The notes beneath the pieces are model-generated. The model saw only the letters and a list, made by a program, of their open reading frames with translations, did no database searches and was not told the DNA's origin. A stretch of DNA of 5,841 nucleotides from Candidatus Uhrbacteria bacterium (GTDB lineage: Bacteria; Patescibacteriota; Patescibacteriia; 2-12-FULL-60-25), in contig JAHFIO010000060.1 of assembly GCA_023246325.1 (NCBI GenBank), forward strand, positions 1-5,841. Reading direction: 5' to 3'. Made by a program: the position numbers and the translations under genes. Positions 1-5,823 of the stretch are shown piece after piece. Each line of letters opens with the position of its first letter. The stretch's first letter is position 1.

Positions 1-1
1 A

Positions 2-988
2 ATGTCAAAACCAGATTTTTGGGGAAATGCAGATCAAGCAAAAAAAATTTCGCAAAAACTTTCTGATATTCGGAAAGAATATGATGGTTGGGCAGGATTT
101 CGAACGGATATACTGGAGGTATTAGAATTAGCGGAGATGAGTGAAAAAGATGAAGTAATGGAAAAAGAATTATTTGCGCGATTAGAAAGAATAGAAAAAG
201 CATATTCGCTTGCTGAATTTGCAATGCTGATGCATGGTCCACACGATGCATCGTCCGCTGTTATTGCTATTCACGCAGGTGCTGGTGGTACGGATGCGCA
301 GGATTGGGCAGAAATGTTAATGCGAATGTATTTCAGATATGCTGAGAAAAAAAATTGGAATGTACGATTGGTAGATGAAAGTCGTGGGGGAGAGGCAGGT
401 ATAAAATCCTGCACATTTTTTGTTGAAGGGCGGTATGCATATGGACATTTACGAGGAGAGGCAGGTGTGCACAGACTCGTAAGACAATCACCATTTAATG
501 CTGATGCATTAAGACAAACGTCTTTTGCATTAGTTGAAATCCTGCCGGAAATAGATGAAAGCGTTGTCGTTGAAATAAAGCCAGATGATTTGCGTATAGA
601 TACATTTATGAGTGGTGGGAAGGGTGGACAAAGTGTGAATACAACATATTCTGCTGTGCGCATTGTACATTTGCCAACGAAAATTATGGTGACATGTCAG
701 AATGAAAGATCGCAAACACAAAATAAAGAAACGGCTATGAAAATTTTACGCGCAAAATTAGTAAAATTGCGTGAAGAAGAAATGCAAAAAGAAAAACAAT
801 CATTGCGCGGAGAGTTTCATAGTATTGAATGGGGGAGTCAAATTCGTTCGTATGTTGTTCATCCATATAAAATGGTGAAAGATCATAGAACGTCGGTGGA
901 AACATCAGATACCGAAGCGGTTTTGAATGGAGACTTAGATATATTTGTAGAAGGGGAATTAAGATGGATGGCGGGCAAAGGTGTATAA
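2..988 (+). CDS. prfB: Peptide chain release factor 2 (RF2), 5' end probably outside the window
   Basis: RF2 recognises UGA and UAA in the ribosomal A site and triggers peptide release. The visible 328 residues carry the class I release factor pattern. They show a helical N-terminal part, HAGAGGTDAQDWAEML (about 91-106), the RF2-type stop-recognition tripeptide SPF at 163-165 (RF1 would have PxT), and the catalytic GGQ at 208-210 in the context SGGKGGQSVNTT. The CQNERSQ segment follows at about 232-238, and the C-terminal WGSQIRSYV and RTSVET blocks are also present. E. coli RF2 has 365 residues, and its QPDVWN region aligns with the first visible residues (SKPDFWGN). About 40 residues are therefore missing, so the ATG at 2 is probably an internal Met and the gene begins upstream. 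Many prfB genes carry a programmed +1 frameshift near codon 25; that site would lie outside the window. The stop is TAA. The next gene overlaps or abuts the end, suggesting co-transcription. Identity is very secure; only the start is open. Confidence 0.96.
   Translation: MSKPDFWGNADQAKKISQKLSDIRKEYDGWAGFRTDILEVLELAEMSEKDEVMEKELFARLERIEKAYSLAEFAMLMHGPHDASSAVIAIHAGAGGTDAQDWAEMLMRMYFRYAEKKNWNVRLVDESRGGEAGIKSCTFFVEGRYAYGHLRGEAGVHRLVRQSPFNADALRQTSFALVEILPEIDESVVVEIKPDDLRIDTFMSGGKGGQSVNTTYSAVRIVHLPTKIMVTCQNERSQTQNKETAMKILRAKLVKLREEEMQKEKQSLRGEFHSIEWGSQIRSYVVHPYKMVKDHRTSVETSDTEAVLNGDLDIFVEGELRWMAGKGV
91..98 (-). repeat. Dispersed word ATCCTGCC, copy 1 (reverse orientation)
   Basis: GGCAGGAT on the + strand, inside prfB, read there as part of Trp-Ala-Gly-Phe. 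One of eight exact copies in the window. Confidence 0.7.
539..546 (+). repeat. Dispersed word ATCCTGCC, copy 2
   Basis: Inside prfB, read as Ile-Leu-Pro. The reading frame relative to the word differs from copy 1. Confidence 0.7.
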
Positions 989-2801
989 TGTACAGGTGAA
1001 CCATTTAAAAATAGAATTGCCTAATGAAAAGCCGAGCATGCGAGACATATTTCGCGCACTCCCTTTTTTATTACGATTTTATTATAGAGCGCAAGGAAAT
1101 GCTTTCATTTTGCATATGTTTGGTGTATTAGGACAGGCGCCTGCACTTGCCTTACAAGTGTATGCAATGAAAATTATTGGAGATGCTCTTATAGTTCAAG
1201 ATACGAAATTATTTTATACAGGGTTAGTGTACATGGGAATCTGTGCCGTTGCTTTTGCATGTACAGATTATGCTGAAACGGTTGGTAGTGATTTATCTAG
1301 ATATAGAACTGAATATGCAATTCGATATCAAGGTATGAATATAATGGCTCATCTTCCATTCGCGATATTAGAAGATAGTGGGTTTCAAAGACTTCGTTTT
1401 GCGTATCAATCCAAAATAAGTGATATCAGCCATTTGCAAGATGCGATGTTTATGTTTTTATATAATGTAGCTAGTTTTATTGGGTATGGAGCTATTTTTA
1501 TTTTCTTGCCTTGGCCTGTGATTCTGATGTTTTGCATAATATTTGCCATAAGAATTTTAAATGCAAAAAGGGAGGCGCAATGGACATGGTCAATTTTTGG
1601 AAAAGAAACGCGCGAAGGAAGACGCTCGGATTACATTGAAAGAATCTTTATGGATGCGAAACAATCAATGAGCGTAAAAAGTTGGGGATTACATATTCCA
1701 TTTGTACGAATGTGGAAAAAAATAACCAATACTATATTAAATGAATATGAAAAAAAATCATGGGTTATGGGAAGTTCAGTCGCATTAACCGTGTTTCTAC
1801 AAATAACTGGTGCAATCATTGGATTGTATTTTCTTTTTCATTCATTTATTCTCAAACAAATTACCGCTGGTGTTGTACTCGTTTTTTTTACGAATTATTT
1901 ATCCGTATCAAGATCGTTTGGAAATATGTTTTATAATATTCGAGAAATGTCTAAAGCACTGCCTTTTATAGTTATGTTTAAACAGTACCTATCATCACCA
2001 CTTGAAAGTGATGTTGGTGTACGAGTGTCACGTGAACCTATACATATACAATTTGATCAGGTGAGTTTTAGATATCCTGGTACACATACTGACATTTTAA
2101 AAAATGTTCATTTTCAATTTTCTGAAGGTGATCATATAGCACTCATTGGCTTAAATGGTGCTGGAAAATCGACAGTATTAAAATTGTTAATGGGAGTATA
2201 CGAACCTACGCAAGGTCAAATTCTTATTAATGGAATAGCATTACAAAAAATAAAACCAAGTGCATGGCGACGTGTGCTTGCTGTTTTAGGTCAAGATCAA
2301 TTATTCTTTGATGATACGTTTAAAAATCAAATTGTGTATAGCGATCAGACTTCTACAATTAATTCGGCAGGATATAGACGTGCATTATCCGTAAGCGGTT
2401 TTGGCTCTATATCAAAAGATTTTTCTCGTGGCATGGATACGCATGCTGGAAAAAGATTTTCCATGCCGGAAGATGAGGCTGTAGAATTATCAGGAGGTCA
2501 AAATCAAATTCTCGGTATTGCTCGTACATTATATAGAGATGCACGCATATATATTTTTGATGAACCAACATCAGCGGTGGACGCATTAAAAGAAGAAAAG
2601 TTTTTTGAAGCTTTGCCCGAGGCATTTCAATCTAAAGGAATTTTATTTGTATCTCATCGATTTTCAACCTTACGACGTGCGAAACGTATTTTAGTTTTAG
2701 ATGGAGGGAGAATTATAGAGGATGGTACACATGAAGAATTGTTGTTTAAGGCGGGGCGATATGCCGAATTGTTTACTTTGCAGGCGAAGATGTATACGTA
2801 A
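981..2801 (+). CDS. ABC transporter half-transporter: fused membrane domain and ATPase (ABCB/MsbA-like exporter)
   Basis: A 606-residue fusion of a six-helix membrane domain and a nucleotide-binding domain, expected to dimerise in the cytoplasmic membrane and export a lipid, peptide or drug using ATP. Hydrophobic stretches at about 42-65, 78-95, 155-175, 176-193, 262-288 and 294-312 fit six membrane segments. The ATPase part shows an A-loop Tyr (FRYPG, Y365), Walker A GLNGAGKST at 390-398 (K396) and a Q-loop LGQDQ (Q438). It continues with the signature LSGGQ at 503-507, Walker B IYIFDEPT at 523-530 (D526, catalytic E527), D-loop SAVDA and H-loop SHRFST (H559). All catalytic residues are present. 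The stretch before the signature (GKRFSMPEDEAVELSGGQ) lacks the usual ERG X-loop and resembles the exporter subfamily with an F-x(n)-ELSGGQ pattern. The substrate cannot be read from sequence. The start is uncertain: GTG at 981 overlaps prfB by 8 nt, and GTG at 996, TTG at 1017 and ATG at 1038 are in frame; none has a strong Shine-Dalgarno. No second half-transporter is adjacent, so a homodimer is likely. Confidence 0.93.
   Translation: MYNVQVNHLKIELPNEKPSMRDIFRALPFLLRFYYRAQGNAFILHMFGVLGQAPALALQVYAMKIIGDALIVQDTKLFYTGLVYMGICAVAFACTDYAETVGSDLSRYRTEYAIRYQGMNIMAHLPFAILEDSGFQRLRFAYQSKISDISHLQDAMFMFLYNVASFIGYGAIFIFLPWPVILMFCIIFAIRILNAKREAQWTWSIFGKETREGRRSDYIERIFMDAKQSMSVKSWGLHIPFVRMWKKITNTILNEYEKKSWVMGSSVALTVFLQITGAIIGLYFLFHSFILKQITAGVVLVFFTNYLSVSRSFGNMFYNIREMSKALPFIVMFKQYLSSPLESDVGVRVSREPIHIQFDQVSFRYPGTHTDILKNVHFQFSEGDHIALIGLNGAGKSTVLKLLMGVYEPTQGQILINGIALQKIKPSAWRRVLAVLGQDQLFFDDTFKNQIVYSDQTSTINSAGYRRALSVSGFGSISKDFSRGMDTHAGKRFSMPEDEAVELSGGQNQILGIARTLYRDARIYIFDEPTSAVDALKEEKFFEALPEAFQSKGILFVSHRFSTLRRAKRILVLDGGRIIEDGTHEELLFKAGRYAELFTLQAKMYT
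2366..2373 (-). repeat. Dispersed word ATCCTGCC, copy 3 (reverse orientation)
   Basis: GGCAGGAT inside the ATPase part of the ABC transporter, read as Ser-Ala-Gly-Tyr, in a poorly conserved region between the Q-loop and the signature. Confidence 0.7.
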
Positions 2802-2807
2802 GTGAAT

Positions 2808-3314
2808 ATGAAATCCATAACGCTTATTGGGATGCCTGGTTCAGGAAAATCTACCATCGGTAGGATACTTGCTAAAAAAGTATCGATGAAGTTTTTAGAT
2901 GTAGACGAATGTATTCATGAAAAAACTGGAAAATATATACGTGAAATATTAAAAGAATATGGGGATAATGAAGTAATACGGTTAGAAAATGATATGATAC
3001 AAACATTGGACTTACAGAATTCCGTTATTTCTCCGGGTGGCAGCATCGTATACTCACCGCATGCAATGAAAAAGTTGCAACAAGAAACGCATATTATGTA
3101 TTTAGAAGTGTCTTTGGATACACTTCAGAAACGCATAGGGAATATAGTGAATAATTCACGAGGAATCGTTCATTATGATTCATTGGGTTTTGATGGTGTA
3201 TATGCCGAGCGTCAACCCTTGTTTAAACAATATGCACACGATATGCTAGAAATACATGATCAAAATCCAGAAGAAATTGCGAATATCATACAGGGAATGT
3301 ATTGCCATTCTTAA
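2808..3314 (+). CDS. Shikimate-kinase-like P-loop kinase (AroK/AroL family)
   Basis: A small P-loop kinase of 168 residues, the normal length for shikimate kinase, which phosphorylates the 3-hydroxyl of shikimate with ATP. Numbering here is from the GTG at 2802, two codons upstream of the chosen ATG. Walker A is GMPGSGKST (10-18). The DVD pair at 33-35, R60 in a GDNEVIRLE context, the SPGGS loop at 77-81 and R137 in ERQPLF match the shikimate-contacting Asp, Arg, GGG loop and Arg of the family. R120 lies in the expected LID region. The third Gly of the usual GGG is Ser here. The start may be GTG 2802, touching the transporter stop, or ATG 2808, which gives a typical N-terminus (MKSITLIGMPG) and is preferred. 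The gene sits in a likely operon with translation genes and has no other aromatic-biosynthesis gene beside it. The true substrate could therefore differ; family membership is firm and exact function is moderate. Confidence 0.85.
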   Translation: MKSITLIGMPGSGKSTIGRILAKKVSMKFLDVDECIHEKTGKYIREILKEYGDNEVIRLENDMIQTLDLQNSVISPGGSIVYSPHAMKKLQQETHIMYLEVSLDTLQKRIGNIVNNSRGIVHYDSLGFDGVYAERQPLFKQYAHDMLEIHDQNPEEIANIIQGMYCHS

Positions 3315-3852
3315 ACAAGGTGGTGTCATCGCTTATCCGACAGAAACATCCTATGGATTAGGATGCGATCCTCGTCATACGAAAGCTCTACAAAAAATAT
3401 ATAAAATAAAAAAACGTGAAAAAAATAAACCGTGTATTTTGATTGCGTCTTCCATGTCGGGAGTAAAAAAAGTTGCTGATATTTCAAAATTATCAGTACA
3501 AGCTAAAAAAACGTTTCAGAAATTAGCACAAAAATATTGGCCGGGTGCGTTAACTATGGTATTGCCTGGCATTCTAACAAAAACGGTTGCTATTCGTATA
3601 ACGTCTTCATTCATCGCACAACAACTTACAAAAAAATTTGGATATCCTATTATATCAACGTCAGCAAATATTTCAGGGTCATCAGAATGTCGGTCAGCTA
3701 TATCTTGTAAAAAAGTTTTCAAACAAAAATATAAACCAGATTTTATTCTTGACGGAGGCACATTAAAAAAATCAAAACCATCCACGCTCATTCGCATTCT
3801 GCCGAACGGGGGAATAGAGGTATTGCGACAAGGCGCAATTGAGATACAATAA
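3256..3852 (+). CDS. tsaC: Threonylcarbamoyl-AMP synthase (TsaC/Sua5/YrdC family)
   Basis: TsaC makes L-threonylcarbamoyl-AMP from Thr, bicarbonate and ATP, the first step of the t6A37 modification of ANN-decoding tRNAs in the cytoplasm. Seen here are the YrdC-fold landmarks: GGVIAYPTETSYGLGCD (about 22-38), the KxR element in KIKKREKNKP (K52, R54), YWPGALTMVLP (94-104), AIRI (112-115), the STSAN segment at 134-138 and PSTLIR (175-180). The KxR and S-x-N elements are the nucleotide-binding signature of the family. At 198 residues it is the short TsaC form, without the C-terminal domain of Sua5. The ATG at 3256 lies inside the kinase gene, giving a 59-nt overlap in another frame; a TTG at 3277 would shorten it to 38 nt. 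The first helix before GGVIAYPTET needs at least this much upstream sequence, so the overlap is probably real and translation may be coupled. The related YciO cannot be fully excluded. Confidence 0.92.
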   Translation: MIKIQKKLRISYRECIAILKQGGVIAYPTETSYGLGCDPRHTKALQKIYKIKKREKNKPCILIASSMSGVKKVADISKLSVQAKKTFQKLAQKYWPGALTMVLPGILTKTVAIRITSSFIAQQLTKKFGYPIISTSANISGSSECRSAISCKKVFKQKYKPDFILDGGTLKKSKPSTLIRILPNGGIEVLRQGAIEIQ

Positions 3853-3866
3853 CTATATGTCCCAAT

Positions 3867-3871
3867 GAGGG
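3867..3871 (+). promoter_or_regulatory. rsmA: Shine-Dalgarno of rsmA
   Basis: GAGGG lies 10 nt before the ATG at 3882, within the 29-nt gap after tsaC. It supports ATG 3882 over the in-frame ATG at 3888, which would have a spacing of 16. It is clearer than any ribosome site seen for the four genes upstream. Confidence 0.65.
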
Positions 3872-3881
3872 CTGTTACCAC

Positions 3882-4760
3882 ATGTATATGACTCCAAAAG
3901 AAATAAAAGAAGTATTAAAAGATCTTGGGGCAGAGCCTAATAAGCGTCTCGGACAACATTTTCTTATTGATCCGCATGTTTTAGAAACTATAGTACAAAC
4001 CGCAGAGCCTGCAAAAATTGGCATTTCTTTTGAAATAGGTCCAGGTCTTGGAGTATTAACTCGTGCACTTTTACAACAGGGTCATCATATAATTGCATTG
4101 GAACGCGACACGCGCTTTATTCAGTATCTCAAAAATTCAATTCAACATGAAAATTTCAAACTCATCACAGGTGATGCAACGGATATTGATTGGTCGAAGT
4201 ATCTTAAAAATTCTTGGTCGTTAATTTCAAATCTTCCATATGCGATTTCGTCTTTTGCACTTCGAACGGCACTCTATAATCCAAATCCTGCCGCGCATAT
4301 AGTGGTACTTGTGCAACGTGAAGTTGGCGAGCGCGCGATTTCGGTTGCGGGTGAAATGAAACACTCAAAGCATGAAAATAAAACCAGTCTTCTTTCTTTA
4401 ATGGTTGCGCTTGCTTCTTCTCACGCGCGCATCGTGAAGCGCGTTTCACAACAAGCATTTTACCCTGCACCAAAAGTGGAGTCTGTTGTATTGGAAATCA
4501 TTCCTATGTCACACAAAGAACGTGAAAAAAAATGGGGCATACAACCAGAAAAAATTATGCACATAGCAAAAACCGGTTTTGCACATCCACGCAAAAAACT
4601 TTCATCCAATCTCACGGCAGGATTAGGACTTTCGAAAGAATTCATTGCAGATGCATTTACTCGTACGCAACTCAATCAAAATATTCGTGCAGAAGATGTT
4701 TCGCCGCGCGACTGGGCAATGCTTGCATCCTGCCTTGACGAAAGTGTAAAAATATTGTAA
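3882..4760 (+). CDS. rsmA: 16S rRNA (adenine1518-N6/adenine1519-N6)-dimethyltransferase
   Basis: RsmA (KsgA) adds four methyl groups to two adjacent adenines in the 3' terminal helix 45 of 16S rRNA, using S-adenosylmethionine, as a late checkpoint in 30S assembly. The 292-residue protein shows the family in order. N-terminal KRLGQHFLID (21-30) is followed by SAM-binding motif I EIGPGLG (51-57), the acidic residue after strand 2 in ALERD (E74) and GDAT (97-100). The catalytic motif IV NLPY is at 117-120 and FYPAPKVES at 193-201. The C-terminal helical domain carries the HPRKKLSSNL block (about 235-244). Length is close to the usual 260-290. It follows tsaC by 29 nt and is probably the last gene of the operon. 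Two copies of the word ATCCTGCC and one of its complement lie within the gene, and the last is 24 nt before the stop codon. Identity is secure. Confidence 0.97.
   Translation: MYMTPKEIKEVLKDLGAEPNKRLGQHFLIDPHVLETIVQTAEPAKIGISFEIGPGLGVLTRALLQQGHHIIALERDTRFIQYLKNSIQHENFKLITGDATDIDWSKYLKNSWSLISNLPYAISSFALRTALYNPNPAAHIVVLVQREVGERAISVAGEMKHSKHENKTSLLSLMVALASSHARIVKRVSQQAFYPAPKVESVVLEIIPMSHKEREKKWGIQPEKIMHIAKTGFAHPRKKLSSNLTAGLGLSKEFIADAFTRTQLNQNIRAEDVSPRDWAMLASCLDESVKIL
4285..4292 (+). repeat. Dispersed word ATCCTGCC, copy 4
   Basis: Inside rsmA, read as Asn-Pro-Ala, shortly after the NLPY catalytic motif. Confidence 0.7.
4616..4623 (-). repeat. Dispersed word ATCCTGCC, copy 5 (reverse orientation)
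   Basis: GGCAGGAT inside the C-terminal domain of rsmA, read as Thr-Ala-Gly-Leu. Confidence 0.7.
4725..4734 (+). repeat. Dispersed word, ten-base form GCATCCTGCC, copy 6
   Basis: Read as Ala-Ser-Cys-Leu, 24 nt before the rsmA stop. The ten bases are identical to those after the stops of both paralogues, but no complementary arm or T-run follows, so here it is not a terminator. Confidence 0.7.
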
Positions 4761-4782
4761 GGAAGAAGTTGTACTTTACACT
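4743..4782. repeat. 8-bp inverted repeat spanning the rsmA stop codon
   Basis: AGTGTAAA at 4743-4750 and TTTACACT at 4775-4782 are perfect reverse complements separated by 24 nt, which include the rsmA stop. A further GTA/TAC pair (4757-4759 with 4772-4774) could extend the stem across an internal loop. No U-tract follows, so it is not a standard terminator. The right arm ends six bases before the Shine-Dalgarno of the next gene. It might be an operator or an RNA hairpin affecting that gene; the arms are AT-rich and chance is possible. Confidence 0.4.
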
Positions 4783-4787
4783 AACAT

Positions 4788-4793
4788 GAGGAG
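4788..4793 (+). promoter_or_regulatory. Shine-Dalgarno of the first paralogue
   Basis: GAGGAG, five bases before the ATG at 4799. It is strong and well placed, and fixes the start of the 162-codon gene. Confidence 0.75.
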
Positions 4794-4798
4794 TTGCA

Positions 4799-5287
4799 AT
4801 GACTACAGATTCAAAACCTGTTTTGTATGGACCCGAGCAGCAGTTCGCGGTGTTTACCGCATATACTATGCCAGTAACCGAGCATCAGTTAAAATCGCTG
4901 TATAGCGATTGGGTGAATGCGCCATTCTATAATGGCACGGTATGGGAAACGCATGCATCTTGTGAACAAGTTGAAAAAAATCCTTGTATGCGCACAATGG
5001 TTATGAAAGAATTTTATCTTGAGCCGAGTGGAAAAGATTTTGCGGATATGTTTGCTCGCGGATATAGACATGCACTACTAGATGAATTGCATGCGTTTGC
5101 AATGTCTGAGATAACAAACAGATTATTGCAAAAATATAAAATTTTCGCGCTTGGTAATTATTTTAGACGCAAAAGAAATGATTTTTGCCCGGTTGTTTTT
5201 GCCACACGCGAATTGAGATATTTGCAATATGATTTCGTACATGCACGATATCGTGCAGATCATCGATTTTTGTTTGTACACGTATAG
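4799..5287 (+). CDS. Conserved hypothetical protein, paralogue A of a tandem pair
   Basis: I do not recognise this 162-residue protein. It is probably cytoplasmic: no signal peptide or membrane segment is visible. It aligns over almost its full length with the product of the next gene, about 40% identity by hand count with two one-residue gaps. Shared blocks give the likely family signature: GPxQQF (11-16), FYxGTxWxxHAxC (W49, H52, C55), EFxxEPxxKDFxxMxAxGxRHAxLxELxAFA (E71, E75, R90, H91), KYxxFALG (112-119), a Cys at 130, and the C-terminal RFLFVHV (156-162). The conserved His, Cys, Glu and Arg residues could be a metal or active site, but this is a guess. The start is fixed by a strong Shine-Dalgarno. 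The stop is TAG, and a terminator follows at once. It lies 38 nt after rsmA, so it may be read from the upstream operon or from a promoter of its own. Confidence 0.85.
   Translation: MTTDSKPVLYGPEQQFAVFTAYTMPVTEHQLKSLYSDWVNAPFYNGTVWETHASCEQVEKNPCMRTMVMKEFYLEPSGKDFADMFARGYRHALLDELHAFAMSEITNRLLQKYKIFALGNYFRRKRNDFCPVVFATRELRYLQYDFVHARYRADHRFLFVHV
5242..5257. repeat. 16-bp perfect palindrome inside paralogue A
   Basis: TGCACGATATCGTGCA is exactly its own reverse complement. It codes for part of the C-terminal HARYRAD segment and lies about 35 bp before the terminator. Paralogue B has no matching palindrome at the aligned place, so conservation does not support a role. A palindrome of this length is expected by chance in roughly one such window in ten. 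Confidence 0.5.
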
Positions 5288-5289
5288 TC

Positions 5290-5299
5290 GCATCCTGCC
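5290..5299 (+). repeat. Dispersed word, ten-base form GCATCCTGCC, copy 7, in a terminator stem
   Basis: Left arm of the terminator after paralogue A. The right arm supplies an additional inverted seven-base copy (5303-5309). Confidence 0.75.
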
Positions 5300-5315
5300 C
5301 TTGCAGGATTTTTTT
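5292..5315 (+). terminator. Rho-independent terminator after paralogue A, with the repeated word as its stem
   Basis: ATCCTGC (5292-5298), loop CCTT and GCAGGAT (5303-5309) form a perfect 7-bp stem, followed by a run of seven T (5309-5315). It begins five bases after the TAG stop. The left arm is the word ATCCTGCC found elsewhere in the window. Confidence 0.9.
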
Positions 5316-5334
5316 ATATATGTTAATAGAAAAG

Positions 5335-5340
5335 AAGGAG
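5335..5340 (+). promoter_or_regulatory. Shine-Dalgarno of the second paralogue
   Basis: AAGGAG with seven bases to the ATG at 5348. The GTG at 5342 would be only one base away, so ATG 5348 is the better start. Confidence 0.75.
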
Positions 5341-5347
5341 AGTGAAC

Positions 5348-5821
5348 ATGCTCATTGGACCCGTACAACAGTTTGACGTGTATTGCGATTTTCGTATGCC
5401 ATATACACGAAATTTTCTTGAAGATGAATTTAGTAAAGATGGCGTAGATAAAAGTTTCTACGATGGAACAATATGGGCCGGTCATGCAACGTGCAGATAT
5501 TTAAACAGAAATCCAGACATATATAAAATGGTTCTTCAAGAATTTGATATCGAACCAAATCAAAAAGATTTTGATGAAATGTATGCACATGGTTTTAGAC
5601 ATGCCAGGCTACAAGAATTATTTGCTTTTGCACAAGGTCCATCTGAAACGCAAGATGTTCTAAAAAAATATCATGTTTTTGCACTTGGTTCTACAGCATG
5701 GATTGAAAATCACGAATATTGCGCAAAAGTTTTTTCTGCATTCGGTAGAAAAATATTACAAGCGGAACATATACATTCACAATGGTTTCCGTACAATCGT
5801 TTTCTATTTGTTCACGTATAA
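5348..5821 (+). CDS. Conserved hypothetical protein, paralogue B of a tandem pair
   Basis: An unrecognised protein of 157 residues, homologous to the product of the gene before it. Shared features are GPVQQF (4-9), FYDGTIWAGHATC (W43, H46, C49), EFDIEPNQKDF (E65, E69), GFRHARLQELFAFA (R84, H85), KYHVFALG, a Cys at 125, and the identical last seven residues RFLFVHV. The N-terminal tail before GP is seven residues shorter than in paralogue A. Divergence is spread along the whole length, so the duplication is not recent or the copies have specialised. No membrane segment or signal peptide is seen. It starts only 32 nt after the T-run of the terminator, so it needs a very compact promoter or readthrough. 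The stop is TAA, followed by the beginning of a similar hairpin. Codon use looks like that of its neighbours, with no sign of recent transfer. Confidence 0.85.
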   Translation: MLIGPVQQFDVYCDFRMPYTRNFLEDEFSKDGVDKSFYDGTIWAGHATCRYLNRNPDIYKMVLQEFDIEPNQKDFDEMYAHGFRHARLQELFAFAQGPSETQDVLKKYHVFALGSTAWIENHEYCAKVFSAFGRKILQAEHIHSQWFPYNRFLFVHV

Positions 5822-5823
5822 CC

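Noticed and set aside
391..476. Repeated GAGAGGCAGGT at two places in prfB
   Set aside because: Explained by two Glu-Ala-Gly codon triplets in conserved RF2 segments; no sign of a DNA-level role.
495..512. Short hairpin TTAATGC-TGAT-GCATTAA in prfB
   Set aside because: A seven-base AT-rich stem inside conserved coding sequence, expected by chance and with no T-run.
271..663. A 130-codon open frame on the - strand inside prfB
   Set aside because: It lies wholly inside a well-conserved gene, has no recognisable motif and no ribosome site; it is a shadow frame.
1..988. prfB as RF1 or as the ribosome-rescue factor ArfB/PrfH
   Set aside because: The SPF tripeptide and the full stop-recognition domain identify RF2; RF1 would carry PxT and rescue factors lack this domain or motif.
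4735..4760. Possible -35 box TTGACG at the end of rsmA
   Set aside because: No acceptable -10 lies 15-18 bases downstream, so it is not called as a promoter.
5123..5485. A 120-codon - strand open frame across the gap between the two paralogues
   Set aside because: It overlaps two clearly conserved + strand genes and the terminator, and its product has low-complexity, shadow-like composition.
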